Assembly (NCBI GenBank): GCA_030407005.1
Contig: JAUDYN010000003.1
Coordinates: 1,364,001 to 1,428,000, forward strand
DNA: 64,000 nt
From: Desarmillaria ectypa
Taxonomy: Eukaryota > Basidiomycota > Agaricomycetes > Agaricales > Physalacriaceae
Direction: 5' to 3'
Shown here: piece by piece, positions 1-11,118 of the stretch
How positions within the stretch are numbered: position 1 is the stretch's first letter
Layout of the letters: the number at the start of each line of letters is the position of its first letter
Notes under the pieces: model-generated
What the model saw: the letters and a program-made list of their open reading frames with translations, nothing else
Told to the model about the DNA's origin: nothing
Databases searched by the model: none
Position numbers and translations under genes: made by a program

Positions 1-2088
1 TAGACAGTCGTTCTCTAGGTAGGGCTATCGACTCCCTAGCGGACGAGTGACTCGGAATGTACTCCTTAGCTATGAGAGGGCTTGGAATGCGCTCTCTAGC
101 TGAAATGGGACTTGTAACATGCTCTCGGGACAAGATAGGACTTGCATTGTGTTCCCTCGAGCTCGTGACTCGTTCCCTGGTCGGAGCATCCCTGAGATAT
201 ATCGGGCTTGTAACACGCTCCTGGATTGAGATAGGCGGGAAGGCAGGGACCGTCGGTTGCTCTCGGGAAAGGCCTGGGGTGATTGTCGGGGTATGGGCGG
301 TGTGTTCACGGGTAATCTGGTCAGTGATGACATGCTCACGGACATGCTCACGATTGCCGACATGTTCGCGAGGCAGTGCAACGTGTTCACGGGGAGGCAC
401 GGTGACGACATTTTCACGAGGAGGTAAACCGGCGACAGTGATTGAATGCGATCTATCTCGGTGATGTGTGATAGATGGATGAGTGGAGATAGGTGGAATT
501 TGCATCGGAAACGAGCGAGCACGCGGATCCCTGCTACGTGCCCGTCAGATGAATGTAATGCAAGGACCGATGAGACGCACCCTGAAATCATGTCCCTCTC
601 TCTATGAAGCTGCCCCGTTTCCCTCTCAAAAAGCGATTCCCTGAGAAAAGAAGAGAATTCCTGTGAGATAAGCGAAATAAGAAGTGATCGAACCGACCTT
701 GGATCCCTTGGAAAAACGGGTGACCTATGCAGCAAGTGTGAAGAGACGGGCTCATGATTGGATGAATGAGATGATAGCGAAGATATCGAATCCCTATGTA
801 TTCGGGTAATGCCTTCTTGAGAAGATATGGAGTCTCGATGAGAATGAGTGACGACGATAGAGTCACGGTGAGAGGAAATTGAGTCGCGGTGAGAAGGCAA
901 AGGCTCTCTGTGTGTCGGTATCTGAGCCAGTGAATCCCTATGCGAAGGTTGAGACGGCGGAATGACCTGCGATGGATGAGAGCCTATGGAATCCCTACGA
1001 GCTCGATAATCCGTATGAGACATTGGGTCCCTACCAAGGGCTTCCCTTGAGGCGACTTCCCTCTGAGAGTGGGATGACATCGGAATAGAGCCCATCGAGT
1101 CCCTCCGGGACCGGGCGGTAACAGAGTCTGTGTGAGATGTAGAGTCTCGGGAAGACTGAGACGGTATTGTGTCTCTATACACCAACAAGTCTCTGGAATC
1201 TCTCGGTGTGGGGATGGCCTCTCTGTGTGATAACGGGGGGATGGCGAAGGCATGGTGCTGTTGTTGGAACGTGGGCGGGCTGCGTACGATAGATTCACGG
1301 GAGTGCAAGACGGAAGGACTGGTTACACGGTCCCTGGATGAGAAAGATTGAGGGAAGATAGACGGGCTGGTGACTCGCAAGGTCGGATCACGGACAGATG
1401 GTGGGAATGTCGGGGCAAACGATGAAGACGGCGGAAAGGAGTCGCGGGACGACGTCGGGCGGGATGAGCGCAGGGTAGGACTGGTGATGTTTGAAAGGGA
1501 AAGGGCGGGACTCCGGGCAGAATTGGAAGAAAGGGCGGGACTTTGTCTGAGAGAAGGACCGGGAAGGACGGGGCTGAGTGGCTGGTAGTCATGGCCTGAT
1601 CTCCCAAAGCCAATCTGGCCCATTGCCATCCGCTCTCGCTCGTGCAGTAGTCGCTCCTCTCGCTGTTGTCGTTCTCTCTCCTGATCTCGCTGTCGTTCTC
1701 TTTCTCTTTCTTGCTCTCGCTGTCGTTCCCTCTCCCTCTCCCTCTCCATCTCTCTTTCCCGTTCGTCTGAATAACGCTGCTTCTTTGCAGGGTGTTGGTA
1801 TGGGTCGACATTGGTAGGAGAGAGTATGTGGTCGAAGCCGTGACGAGGCGCGGTAACAGGCGGGAGATGATGATAAGTGCTTGTTGGTGTACTGAGCGGG
1901 CGATATTCAGTAGTTGGAGAACGGTCGCTGCTCAGTCTCCGTCGTTCCTGCGACGCGGCCTGAACAAGGGCATCGAGGCCAAAGACATCGGTATTCTGGT
2001 GACTAGTGGTGAGAACATCTTTTGGGGTGTCGTTGGCGTCGTCATCATCGCAGAGCAAGGACGATATTGCCAAGCGTCGTGACGACAT
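1..2088 (-). CDS. Low-complexity nuclear-type protein, 5' part only
   Basis: The ATG is at 2088 and the frame stays open to the left edge, so about 680 residues are visible and the 3' end is missing. One intron (534-580, donor GTGCGT, acceptor CGTAG) restores frame; past it the frame continues with REH/RE repeats that match the HRDS/SRDS repeats before it. The protein begins MSSRRLAISSLLCDDDD and has a long run of alternating Arg and Glu/Gln near residues 110-150. After that it is Ser/Pro/Arg-rich, with many SRDS, HRDS and REHV units. No catalytic domain is in view. The ISSLL-DDD start followed by a charged tail recalls N-terminal tails of fungal chromatin proteins (INO80 is one candidate), but this is only a guess; the conserved part would lie left of the window. 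Confidence 0.7.
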
Positions 2089-2645
2089 GAAGGTAAAAAA
2101 GAGAAACCAGGAAGAGAGATAGACAGGTTTATCAAAATAAGAGATGGGCTGTATTTATGATTGTATGTACAACGAGACATTGCGAGCACACCCACGGGCT
2201 TCCCACAAACAAGACGCCAAAAGCTACCCGCACCCAAGTCCCATCGTATACCTTACACTGTAAAAAAGTATGGTAAATATTCTCCAGCAATCCAACGATC
2301 TCAAGGTCATCGACACAGCAGATCCATTACAGTCCGCGTATCCTCGTCGAGATGCTTTTATGTCGCTATAAATCAGAAATCAGCCGTAACTCTACGGTCA
2401 GCTGCAGTGATACGTACCTGTGAAAAATGCGTTAGCCGAATTGCCTGTAAAATGCCGCCTTTTATAGTTTGTCAGAACTGTACAGTTCCCGTTTCGGTGG
2501 CTGATCCAGACCCCGGATACTATTCCGGTGCCAGAGGGGTGACACCAACTTTTTACAGTCTACCCAGTCCAACCTAGCACTTGCCGTCGTCCGACCCGTA
2601 CTTATCTTCTGCGTCCTGAGCCACAACTAATCCGCCCCGTCAACA
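2089..2645. other. Intergenic, divergent promoters
   Basis: This separates the divergent starts at 2088 (minus) and 2646 (plus). It holds the palindrome at 2476-2487 described separately. I see no gene in it. Confidence 0.5.
2476..2487. promoter_or_regulatory. 12-bp palindrome AACTGTACAGTT upstream of the Stm1-like gene
   Basis: A perfect 12-bp palindrome ending 159 bp before the ATG at 2646. The same 12-mer precedes the uS3 gene (10976-10987), and its 10-bp core precedes the eL15 gene (49531-49540). That all three genes serve the ribosome suggests a shared regulatory site; this is inference from position and identity. Confidence 0.5.
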
Positions 2646-3854
2646 ATGTCGGTGGCTACCAAAAACCCCTTTGCCTTGCTGGATGGTAGATCTTTCGCTT
2701 TTTTTCCTTTTCTCAAGTCGTCTCACTTGTCTTTTATCTTTCAGAGGACGATGCTCGTCCGACGACTCCACCGCCCCAGCCGAAGCAGGAAACAACAGCA
2801 CCTCCTCGTCCTAATCAAAAGCCGCGCGGAGGTCCGGCATCAAGAGGTGGCAAGTACTACCAGCGCGGCGGTAAATCTGCCCCAAGGGACAGCGCCCAAA
2901 CCCAGGACGGTGCTCAAGATCCCGTGTCCCCAGAAGGCCAGCGAAAGTGTACGCTTCAACGTTCGTTTCTGTCAGACGTTTAACTCAGATCGCATACAGT
3001 CGAAGGTCGTGGTCGCGGTCGAGGTGGACGAGGTGGAGGCCGTGGTGGTCGTGGCAGGCCTTTCGACAGGCAGAGCCAGACCGGAAAGACGTGTGTCTCA
3101 AAACGTTTTTTGCTTCATTCAATTCCTTATAATATTCTTCCAACAGTGACTCCGACAAAAAGGTCCACCAAGGATGGGGCGGAGATGACGGTGCTACCGA
3201 GCTCAAGCAAGAAGAAGCTGCTGTTACAGACGCCGTTGTAGAAGGCTCCAACGAATGGGGTGCTTCCGCCTCTGGGGGTGATTGGGGTGCGCCCGCTCCC
3301 AGTGGTGATGCCTGGGAGACCTCCGCTGCTGATGCAACAGCAGACTCTGCTGCACCAGCCGACAAGCCTCCTCGCAAGGAGCGCGAAGAAGAAGAGGACA
3401 ACACTCTCACTCTTGACCAGTATCTTGCCCAGCAAAAGTCAAAAGAAGGGATTTTGCCCAGGCCCGAAGCTCGCAAGGCCAATGAAGGCGCCGAAGGTGA
3501 CCTCTTCAAAGGCGCGACTCTCCTCAGCAAGCCTGAGGAGGAGGAAAGTTATTATGTCGGCAAGGTACCCTTCTCCTTTTTCATTAATTGCTTGGTGTAC
3601 TGATGCATCCTACCTAGGCTAAGCCATCTGCCAAAGCTCGCGCCAAGAAGGAAGAAAAAGTCTATCTCGAGATTGACGCTCGCTTTGACCGTCCATCCCC
3701 CCGTGGTGGACGTAGCAGGGGCAGAGGTGGCGAGGGAAGAGGTAGCGCGCGTGGTGGACGAGGCGGTAACAGAGGCGCCCACAATGGCACTGCGCCCTCA
3801 GCTGCGCCTATCATCAGCGTCGACGACGAAACTGCCTTCCCGTCCCTTTCTTGA
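2646..3854 (+). CDS. Stm1/HABP4-family ribosome-associated protein
   Basis: Exons 2646-2685, 2745-2948, 3000-3090, 3147-3564 and 3618-3854. The N-terminus MSVATKNPFALLDEDD matches the Stm1 N-terminal block. An RGG-rich stretch follows (GRGRGRGGRGGGRGG). Then comes the HABP4/SERBP1 signature: a GWGGDDG motif, an acidic part and LTLDQYLAQQ. A second RGG tract and the ending DETAFPSLS complete it. Family members bind RNA and sit in the mRNA channel of idle 80S ribosomes, preserving them during starvation. The shared palindrome with uS3 and eL15 fits control together with ribosomal protein genes. Confidence 0.9.
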
Positions 3855-4355
3855 AAGATGACAATACGTATTCCAACAGTGCAAAAGCAATCCAATAGGC
3901 TCGTCTACCCGTATCATTTCCTTTGTTCCTCAAGTTCCCTTAGTCCGTGCTTTCTCATCCCGTCTCCCTGCGTGCTTGATATGATATGATATTTCTGAAT
4001 TATTAAGGTGATGCCTTGGGAGATTGTTGGGGTGAAGGCCGTGTATATTGTACAACGTATTGAAAAACATTTTCAAATCTGTGTCAAATTCGACGCGCAA
4101 AATACAACCAATACTATTGCATACCTCCGTTGATCCATAACGGTATTTGCCGCGAAGAGCTACCCTCAACTTGAACATGCTCTGATTATTCCCTTGGAAA
4201 GTGCAACCGTTCGTGAGTCATTTCTATCATGCGTGCACAATGGCCGCACCCGAAATGACCGGCTTCTCAGGCATTCTTGATATGACTCAGTCACCCATAT
4301 TTCATGACTTGTAAACGTCTCCATCTACCCTTCATTTCGACCTAACACTAGAAAA
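3855..4355. other. Intergenic
   Basis: 3' flank of the Stm1-like gene and 5' flank of the deaminase gene. It is AT-rich in places; small ORFs on both strands lack coding character. No feature recognised. Confidence 0.4.
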
Positions 4356-5466
4356 ATGGTTTCGCAAGTCGCTGGATATGCCCTAGATGCCATCAATTCT
4401 CTCACTCCCAAACAACTTTCCTTCATACAGTCCCTTCCCAAGGCCGAATTGCATGCCCACTTGAATGGCTCCATTCCAATCTCTGTCCTTCGTGAACTCG
4501 CCAAAGAGTCTTCAATTTCCTCTGAGGCTATCTCCAAACTCCAAAACGGCGTCGAACTGAACGAGATACATGATTTCTTCGGGCTGTTTCCTGCCATCTA
4601 CGCCCTGACAACTACTCCGGTGGCCCTGGGGCGCGTCACACGCGCTGTCCTCGCAGAATTCCTCGATGGTAACGCTCCTCAATGTACGTATCTCGAGTTG
4701 CGCTCCACGCCTAAGGAGACTCCTGCTATGACAAGGATGGAATACGTGAAGACTGTACTAGACGAGGTGGAGAAGTACGGCAAAGATCAAGCAGCATTGA
4801 TTGTCAGCGCTGGCCGTGAAATGGATGAGGAGTCTGTCAAAGAGTGTATTGGCATCGCAAAGACCCTCAGAGCAGAGGGCAGACGCGTCGTCGGTGTAGA
4901 TCTGTGTGGCGATCCGTTACGAGGCGATGTGCACATGTTTTGTCGTCACTTTGCAGACGCTAAGAGCGCTGGCCTTGGGGTCACACTACACATCGCAGAG
5001 GCGAATATTCTCTTTCTCGGAGAGACTGTTTGTTTACTCTTCGATTTAACAGACTAAAGATAATCCTCACCCCGAGACGCTCGAGTTCCTCGCAATTGGT
5101 CCTGACCGTCTCGGGCACGCCACATTCCTTAATGACGAGGCTCAAAATATCGTATTGAAAGAGAACATCGCCGTTGAGCTCTGCCTCTCCTCCAATCTGC
5201 TATGTAAAACTGTTGGATCCCTAGAAGTGCATCATATTCGTGATTATCTGAAGCATGATCACCCAATTGCCATCTGCGTTCGTAGTTTTCCCGTCTCTTT
5301 GTGGCTATCACTGATTGCTTTGCAGACTGATGATATTCTTCCTTTCCGTAATTCCATGCTTGGCGAATATGCGTTGTTGATGGCAAGTGCCCCACTAGGC
5401 CTTGGTCTTTCCGAGGATGATGTAAGGAGGATAGCGGAGATGAGTATGAAATGTAGATTCACCTAA
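4356..5466 (+). CDS. ADAL-like adenosine/N6-methyl-AMP deaminase
   Basis: Exons 4356-5000, 5053-5277 and 5326-5466 give 336 residues, close to the usual ADAL length. Family motifs in order: AELHAHLNGS (metal-binding HxH, near residue 30), YLELRSTPK, a DLCGDP block, HIAEA (metal His and catalytic Glu), DRLGHATF, and TDDILPF (metal Asp). This pattern fits ADAL/MAPDA, which deaminates N6-methyl-AMP to IMP in nucleotide salvage, better than classic adenosine deaminase or adenine deaminase. The first intron (5001-5052) must start with GC: no GT donor keeps the frame, and the junction gives IAET-KDNPHPETLEFL. Confidence 0.88.
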
Positions 5467-5766
5467 TGATTAGGCAAATTGTACCTTATATTTGCCCTCC
5501 CTACTCAATACTTATTACCACACTTTTCATATAAAACATTGTGATGAATCAACGAAACCTCTTGTATAACTACGTACAATGGCTGCAAGGAACATCAAAG
5601 AAGAACCAACGGTAAAGCAATAGGTTCTTTTGTCAGTAAAAACGGCGATTGCCATCCGCGCGCCGATGAGCGTTGGTGTGTGCTGGTCGTTGTTTATGCA
5701 CGAACAATGGAAAGGACACTTATAGTGTAGACTATTTCTCTATTTCCTTACTACCCCACGCACACG
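5467..5766. other. Intergenic
   Basis: Tandem spacing between the deaminase stop and the C2H2 gene start. Nothing recognised. Confidence 0.4.
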
Positions 5767-6588
5767 ATGACACAAATTACACTCCCCAGTATTGACGAGT
5801 TGTTTCCTGGTGCGCCACACAGTATCATCTTTTCCTTGATCACAGAGCTAAAGGCTTGTTACACCAGAACACTGGCTGAACGTTCTACAGCCGCGTCTAA
5901 TCAATGCTGCACCACCACCGAAACTTCGGATGAAGCGTTCTCGCACGTGCCAAGACCCAGAAGGCTCTGAACGATATCATCCTTATCACAAAACGCAGAC
6001 TCAGAGCCTTGTTTCAAAGCCTGCCAAATCTGAGAGACTGGCCGAAAGCCACTCAACTGTTAGTTCACGCCTATCGAGTCTATGCTGGGATCAGCACGTT
6101 GCTCTGCCTAGCGTCCAACCTGACTTGTCTGGTTCTGAGTCACCAACGCTTGTCGGTACTGATGACAAAACGGAAGTTGATCAACTCTTGGACGATAGAG
6201 CCGAGCTTGAATATCCACCCCTCAAGGCAAAGGCCATCAGGGAACGAAAACACGTCTGCCATATCTGTCAAAAGAAATTTATCAGGCCAAGTTCTCTGAC
6301 TGTTCACATACGAACTCACACAGGTGATAAACGTGGGTTGAGTATCCTGGTCGAATAAAGCACATTTTCATACTTTCTTTTTTAGCTTATCAGTGTCCTG
6401 TTCCTGGATGTAAGCGTGACTTTAATGTCAAGTCCAATATGCGCAGACATCTCAAAAAACATTCTGCAACTGACACATTTAATCCGTCAACATATGTGGC
6501 CCCCGAAAGCAAGGGAAGATATGTATGGCAGCCTATCGATACCGGGTTGACTATGTGTTCTTTGGTCGACGATGAAAATGCACATTAG
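5767..6588 (+). CDS. Two-finger C2H2 zinc finger protein
   Basis: Exons 5767-5809, 5868-6323 and 6386-6588 give 233 residues. Exon 1 encodes MTQITLPSIDELFP; with the 5810-5867 intron removed it continues as EHWLNVLQPRL, a short block I associate with agaric C2H2 proteins. Finger 1 is C-x2-C-x12-H-x3-H (CHICQKKF...HIRTH); a second intron falls in the linker. Finger 2 is C-x4-C-x12-H-x3-H (CPVPGCKRDF...HLKKH). The rest is Ser-rich and without domains, so a sequence-specific transcription factor is likely but its targets are unknown. If exon 1 is wrong, an internal Met at 5930 could be used; the fingers are unaffected. Confidence 0.8.
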
Positions 6589-6835
6589 CTGCCTAGTGAA
6601 GGCAAATTTAGTATATTATCATTAGTATTCGAGTAACCACTTACTAGTCATTGTCTGATTTGCACCACAATCTAGCTGTGCATAAACGGGCATAATTTTG
6701 AATATCAAGGACACTCTCTGGCTTTCATATGAACGACTAGCTTTAGTTTCAAACGGTTGTTCCAATTCTCGGAAACTTTCAAGGCACTTGGCGGTGTTAT
6801 GTTTCTTTGATTCCATATACAACCAGTTCTGTACG

Positions 6836-7279
6836 TCATGACGAAGTCGTTTGACCAAAATATTCCCATTGACCGCGTTCCGGCTTCTCTTCCAGTGGTT
6901 CCCACCTACATGAGAAATTAAACATGAACAATGGGATAAAAGGGGACGAGTCGACGCACGCCTTCCATTCAATCATCTGACTAGCAAGTTTGAACTCGTC
7001 AGAAGCAATGTTCAACGATTCCTCGATCTGGCCCTCATCAAGGCCCTTCTCTACGGCAGCAATGTCTCCCTTGGCAGCTTCCAAGACCTTAATTTTGTGA
7101 AGGGTAATAGCCTCGGCACTTTGCTTGTACACGGAGGTAGATGGTATGCCGGCAAGGACCTCAAGAGTCTGCTTGTACGTCTCGGCAAGTACAGGAAGAG
7201 GATTTGGGTGGACCTTGAGGCCGGTCACGCCAGTCGTCTGTTTGAGGACGTTGAAGAGAGGACGTGAGCACCGGAACAT
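6836..7279 (-). CDS. Mitochondrial complex I subunit NDUFA5 (B13/29.9 kDa)
   Basis: Exons 7279-6960 and 6905-6836 (minus) encode 129 residues, the usual size for this accessory subunit of the NADH:ubiquinone oxidoreductase peripheral arm. Diagnostic parts are TTGVTGLKVHPNP near the N-terminus, the helical middle with VEKGLDEGQIEE, and the C-terminal EWKAWEPLEEKPERGQWEYF region read across the splice. The ATG lies only 56 bp from the divergent bL32m start, so the two nuclear genes for mitochondrial proteins must share a promoter. Confidence 0.9.
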   Translation of the reverse strand: MFRCSRPLFNVLKQTTGVTGLKVHPNPLPVLAETYKQTLEVLAGIPSTSVYKQSAEAITLHKIKVLEAAKGDIAAVEKGLDEGQIEESLNIASDEFKLASQMIEWKACVDSSPFIPLFMFNFSCRWEPLEEKPERGQWEYFGQTTSS

Positions 7280-7335
7280 GATGGCTTGGTGAGAGTCGTG
7301 TTGAGTCGGAGTCCAAATCAGCTTAGCTCTTCACC

Positions 7336-7778
7336 ATGGCGTCGCTGGCCTTCACCAGGAATCCAGTCTGGCCAAGAAACGCTTTATTTTCTTTATTCAG
7401 GACGCCTGTCGTAAAACCACTCTTTGTGGAAAACTTTCTGCCTGCCTTTCTCACTACACCGAACCCATTCACTTGGCGCATACCTTCCCTGCAGTCCCTC
7501 CTGGAACTATTTCCCTCAATAGTGCTCGCCGTTCCGAAGAAAAAGACTTCTCATTCGCGCAAGGCAATGCGTGCTGCGAACAAGGGTCTGAAAGACAAGC
7601 AAAGTGTGTTACCGGTACTTTTCACGCGTGTCTGTTGACTAAGGAGCAACCAGATATCGTTAACTGTCCTGGATGTGGGACACCGAAGCTCGCACATCAC
7701 CTGTGTTCGAAATGCTATTCTTTTTTGAGCCGGACGTGGAAAAACAAACTGCGAGGCAGCATGCCTGATCTGTCATGA
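7336..7778 (+). CDS. Mitochondrial ribosomal protein bL32m
   Basis: Exons 7336-7603 and 7654-7778 encode 130 residues. The first ~60 residues are basic and hydrophobic, as expected of a mitochondrial presequence. The VPKKKTSHSRKAMRAANKG block is the L32 core. It is followed by a zinc ribbon, CPGCGTPKLAHHLCSKC (two CxxC pairs), then a short basic tail. The protein is part of the large mitoribosomal subunit. The gene is divergent from NDUFA5. Confidence 0.92.
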
Positions 7779-8048
7779 GGCTGAAAGGTATGCCTTTCGT
7801 GGTTGAGGTAGCAGTTGCTCATTCACATGACAGATTCGTTTGACGGAGTTGAAGGTGTATCGTACAGTATACATAGATAATGAAAAGATAAAGAAGAAGA
7901 AAAAAAAGCTTTTATTTGCTTGTTTGGAATAAGAGAATATTTGCAAAGCGACGTACGCGGAAAATAGAATCTCCAGTCTGAATGCGGGGAATCCTTCTTA
8001 ATACGCTCATGCCTGCTTTTGCTGATTTCGCCTTTACCACCGCTTACC

Positions 8049-9629
8049 ATGTTCTCCAGAATTGCCTCTCGTGCTGCCAGTACTCATGCTCCCCGTGGCC
8101 TCTCTACTATCCTCCAAAAGAACCCAGATGACGTCGTCATTACTTTTGCTAAGCGTACCCCCGTTGGCCGGGCAAAGAAGGGTCAGCTCAAGGATGTGCC
8201 TATCGACGAGATGCTCCATGCCCTGTTCAAAGCTGCTCTTCAAGAAACTAAACTTGATCCAGCAAAGATAGATGACATATGCGTCGGTAGGTCAGAGCCG
8301 TCTGCAACAGCACCCACGGGTCATTGAGCGCGTTTATAGGCACATGCCATCCGCCATCGCCCTTGTATGCCTCCAGAGCAGCTGCATTGGCGGCTGGGAT
8401 CCCTAGTCACGTCCCAATATCCACTGTGAACCGATTATGTTCCTCTGGTTTGATGGCTATTCGCAACGTTGCCCATTCCATCAAGGTCGGTGAAGCTACC
8501 CTTGGCCTGGCTGCTGGTGTCGAGAGCATGAGTCTCAAGTACGTATTCATCGTCCTTGTTCAGCCTCATTTCTCATCTCCAATGCAGCCCAAGACCTGCT
8601 CCTGAGGTCTCTGCTCCTGTTGCCGAGCATGCAGAGGCACATGATTGTATCCAAGTATACACTATTCCTATTCTCATTTTGCAGTCGAAACTAACGCATA
8701 TTAGCCTATGGGTTGGACGTCTGAAATGGTCGCCGAGACTTACAAGGTCTCTCGTCAGAAGCAAGATGAATACGCCCTTATTTCCCACACACGCGCCAAT
8801 GATGTAATTTCTCTACTACATATATACTATTGCCACCTTCTGACGTTCACCTAGTCCATATCTAAAGGTATATTCAAAGACGAAATCATTCCCATCTCTA
8901 TCAGAGGCAACATTATCTCCACCGACGACACAGTCCGTCCTGGGGTTACCCTGGAGACTTTGTCAGGCCTCAAGTCTGTCTTCCCTAACTGGGGTGAAGC
9001 CTCGACGACTGCTGGTAATGCTAGTGGTGTTGGAGATGGGGCTGCTTTGTGCATCATGACGACGCGAGAGAATGCAGAACAAGAGGGCATGGAAATCGTG
9101 GCCAAATGGGTTGGCAGTGCGATCGTCGGCGTCGAACCCAAGTACATGGGTATCGCACCCGTCTATGCCATTCCCAAGCTGCTAAGCCAAGTTGGCCTGA
9201 CGAAAGAAGAGGTTGATCTCTACGAGGTAGACCCACTGCCATTGCTAGCTTCATGACATTAATCAGGTGCCAGATTAACGAGGCATTCGCGTCACAGTTT
9301 GCTTACTGTGTGGAGCAACTAGGTATACCTATTGAGAAAATCAATCCCAAGTAGGTCTTCGTGACTACGGCTTCCACCAAACTAACACACGTGTTTGTAG
9401 CGGTGGTTCAATTGCTGTAACACACCCTCTTGGAATGAGTATGTCTTCTATCATTCTATATCTCCTTTCGAATACTGACTTGTATACTCTCACACCAGCT
9501 GGTGTCCGCCAAGTGGTCACAGGTTTGGCTGAACTGAAGCGCAATGACCAGAAACTCCTTGTTACCAGCATGTGTATAGGAAGTGGCATGGGAGCTGCTG
9601 GCATGTTTGTAAACGAGGCTCGCCGTTGA
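8049..9629 (+). CDS. 3-ketoacyl-CoA thiolase (acetyl-CoA acyltransferase)
   Basis: Eight exons (8049-8286, 8340-8538, 8588-8654, 8705-8803, 8855-9226, 9274-9350, 9401-9438, 9499-9629) encode 406 residues. The nucleophilic Cys is in [14 protein letters not shown]; the [12 protein letters not shown] block and the catalytic His in THPLG follow; the second catalytic Cys is in [12 protein letters not shown]. The enzyme performs the last thiolytic step of fatty acid beta-oxidation. The N-terminus has RI and HA but not at PTS2 spacing, so peroxisome versus mitochondrion cannot be decided here. Two positions look unusual: Thr before the catalytic His (mostly Gly) and Met in HPLGMTG. An upstream in-frame Met at 8019 is possible. 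Confidence 0.9.
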
Positions 9630-9939
9630 TTGCATTTTCCCAACATTTTCACACACGGAATGTAACGTTAAACATAATACAAACTGCTTATCTATATCTT
9701 CATACATTCAGACATCGTGTTGTAGAAACTTGCTTTGCGAACTCCACCTTCAGCTGAAGGCCTCTTCCTCTGAGTTGATTGGTTGCAGTCGAGAAACAGA
9801 GATGAGCAGCATCACGGTCACACCGGTACGCTCACAAGCGTCTTAGTTGGACCTGTCCTTCCCGCTGTAAAAGAGCAATCTTCCTGACCAACTCCGAGAT
9901 CATCCGAGCCTTGAATGCAAGCAGTGTCATTGCAATAAT
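9630..9939. other. Intergenic, 3' flank of thiolase
   Basis: No gene or RNA recognised between the thiolase stop and the decayed minus-strand region. Confidence 0.35.
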
Positions 9940-10511
9940 ATCCTAGAGATTTCATTACTGTTTCGAGAATCGAATCATCAATATCACCAATACCACTTGA
10001 CACAACTCACTTTTCCCTTCCCGTGGGGTGTGTGGCCTTGAGGAACGGCGCTGCGGGAGCGAATATCACACCCACAGGCCCCCCTGTGCCCGTCACTTTA
10101 CACTGTCTTGAACACGAAGGCGATAGTTTTAAAAGGGTTCTCAAAAAGGGTGCAGGGTTCATCCTCTTGTCCAGGTATTAACGGCTGAAAATCTCAAAAC
10201 AACCCACTTGCCGTGACAAAGTCGAAGACGATCACGATACAAACTCCTCAGTCCGTAATGACAGTCTCTTGGAAAAGATCTTAACTAAAGGCTAGTTGCC
10301 AGCAGCAAGCAAGAACTTGGACAAGCCGGCAGCTATCTCAACCTCCTTAACGCAAATAGGCCGCATCCTGCCGGGAGGGACGTAAGAGAACATCATCTAG
10401 AGGGATAATCCAATCTTTGGGTACATTCTTGCTGTCGTCGCCAGTCAATGCCTTCTACCCATTGATGACTACGTCAGATAAAACTGCGACCGTTGTTTCC
10501 GTGACAGTCAT
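9940..10511 (-). pseudogene. Decayed minus-strand coding remnant, family unknown
   Basis: Reading minus from the ATG at 10511, protein-like segments appear in changing frames: MTVTETTVAVLSDVVING, a stop, then KALTGDDSKNVPKDW with LDDVLLRPSRQDAAYLR, a frame change, then EVEIAAGLSKFLLAAGN. Further on are EDEPCTLFENPFKTIAFVFK and TGGPVGVIFAPAAPF, again separated by stops. A clear donor GTGAGT near 10011 suggests a former intron. I could not join these with plausible introns, so a dead gene is the simplest reading. The family is not recognised. Confidence 0.35.
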
Positions 10512-11118
10512 ATAAGCCTAGCGTCACTCGCTCATTGACCGGCAAATTCTGGACTATGCAGGCTTTCGAAAGAACCGAGAATCACCCGGTGAAAACATAT
10601 TGCAGCAGTAACATACAAGTCAAATGACACAACAGGACTATCAGATTTATACGAAAACATATTGTTGTACCTGAGAAGAGCATGAGTATCAGGCAAAACG
10701 ATTGTGGAAAATATTGAAAAAGAATCAGAAAAGTCATTCATGTCAATGATCCACACAAGACGGTGCTTGGAGGCGCAATTCGACTAAGAGGTGCCATGGG
10801 TTGAATACAACACTCGTCATGTAAGAAGGAGAAGAGAAAGAACAACTGGATATCTAGACTCACCTGTATGCTTCATGGATATTGTAGGTAGAGAGCAAGT
10901 GCGTTCTGCAGAGCTGGGAAAATCGGATTTTTGAATAATTTCTCAGACACGTGATATCCGGCAAATACCGTTTGTAACTGTACAGTTCCAAGTCAAAGTA
11001 TTCCCAGGAATTTGCAGAGCCGCTCTGATAGTCGACAAGTGCAAAGGTATTTTATTGAACGTCGGATTATTCCTTCTAGTCGCTCACAGGCTCTTTCGCA
11101 GACCTCCTTCGACACAAA
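10512..11118. other. uS3 promoter region
   Basis: Holds the 13-mer and palindrome described separately. On the minus strand there is a short ATG exon with a good donor near 10860-10885, possibly the 5' end of the decayed gene. Confidence 0.3.
10958..10987 (+). promoter_or_regulatory. Composite promoter element of the uS3 gene
   Basis: CCGGCAAATACCG at 10958-10970, then the perfect palindrome AACTGTACAGTT at 10976-10987, ending 131 bp before the uS3 ATG. The eL15 promoter has the identical 13-mer (49514-49526) followed by ACTGTACAGT (49531-49540). Confidence 0.6.

Noticed and set aside
57..464. Plus-strand ORF with repeated CSR units
   Set aside because: It is the antisense image of the REHV repeats of the minus-strand gene, which continues in frame to the window edge after the 534-580 intron.
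600..1750. Possible CRISPR-like or satellite repeat
   Set aside because: The regularity comes from coding repeats (HRDS, SRDS, RE) of varying length within an open frame, and the setting is eukaryotic.
8049..8130. PTS2 signal at the thiolase N-terminus
   Set aside because: RI and HA are present but seven residues apart, not the five of the consensus, so peroxisomal import is not asserted.
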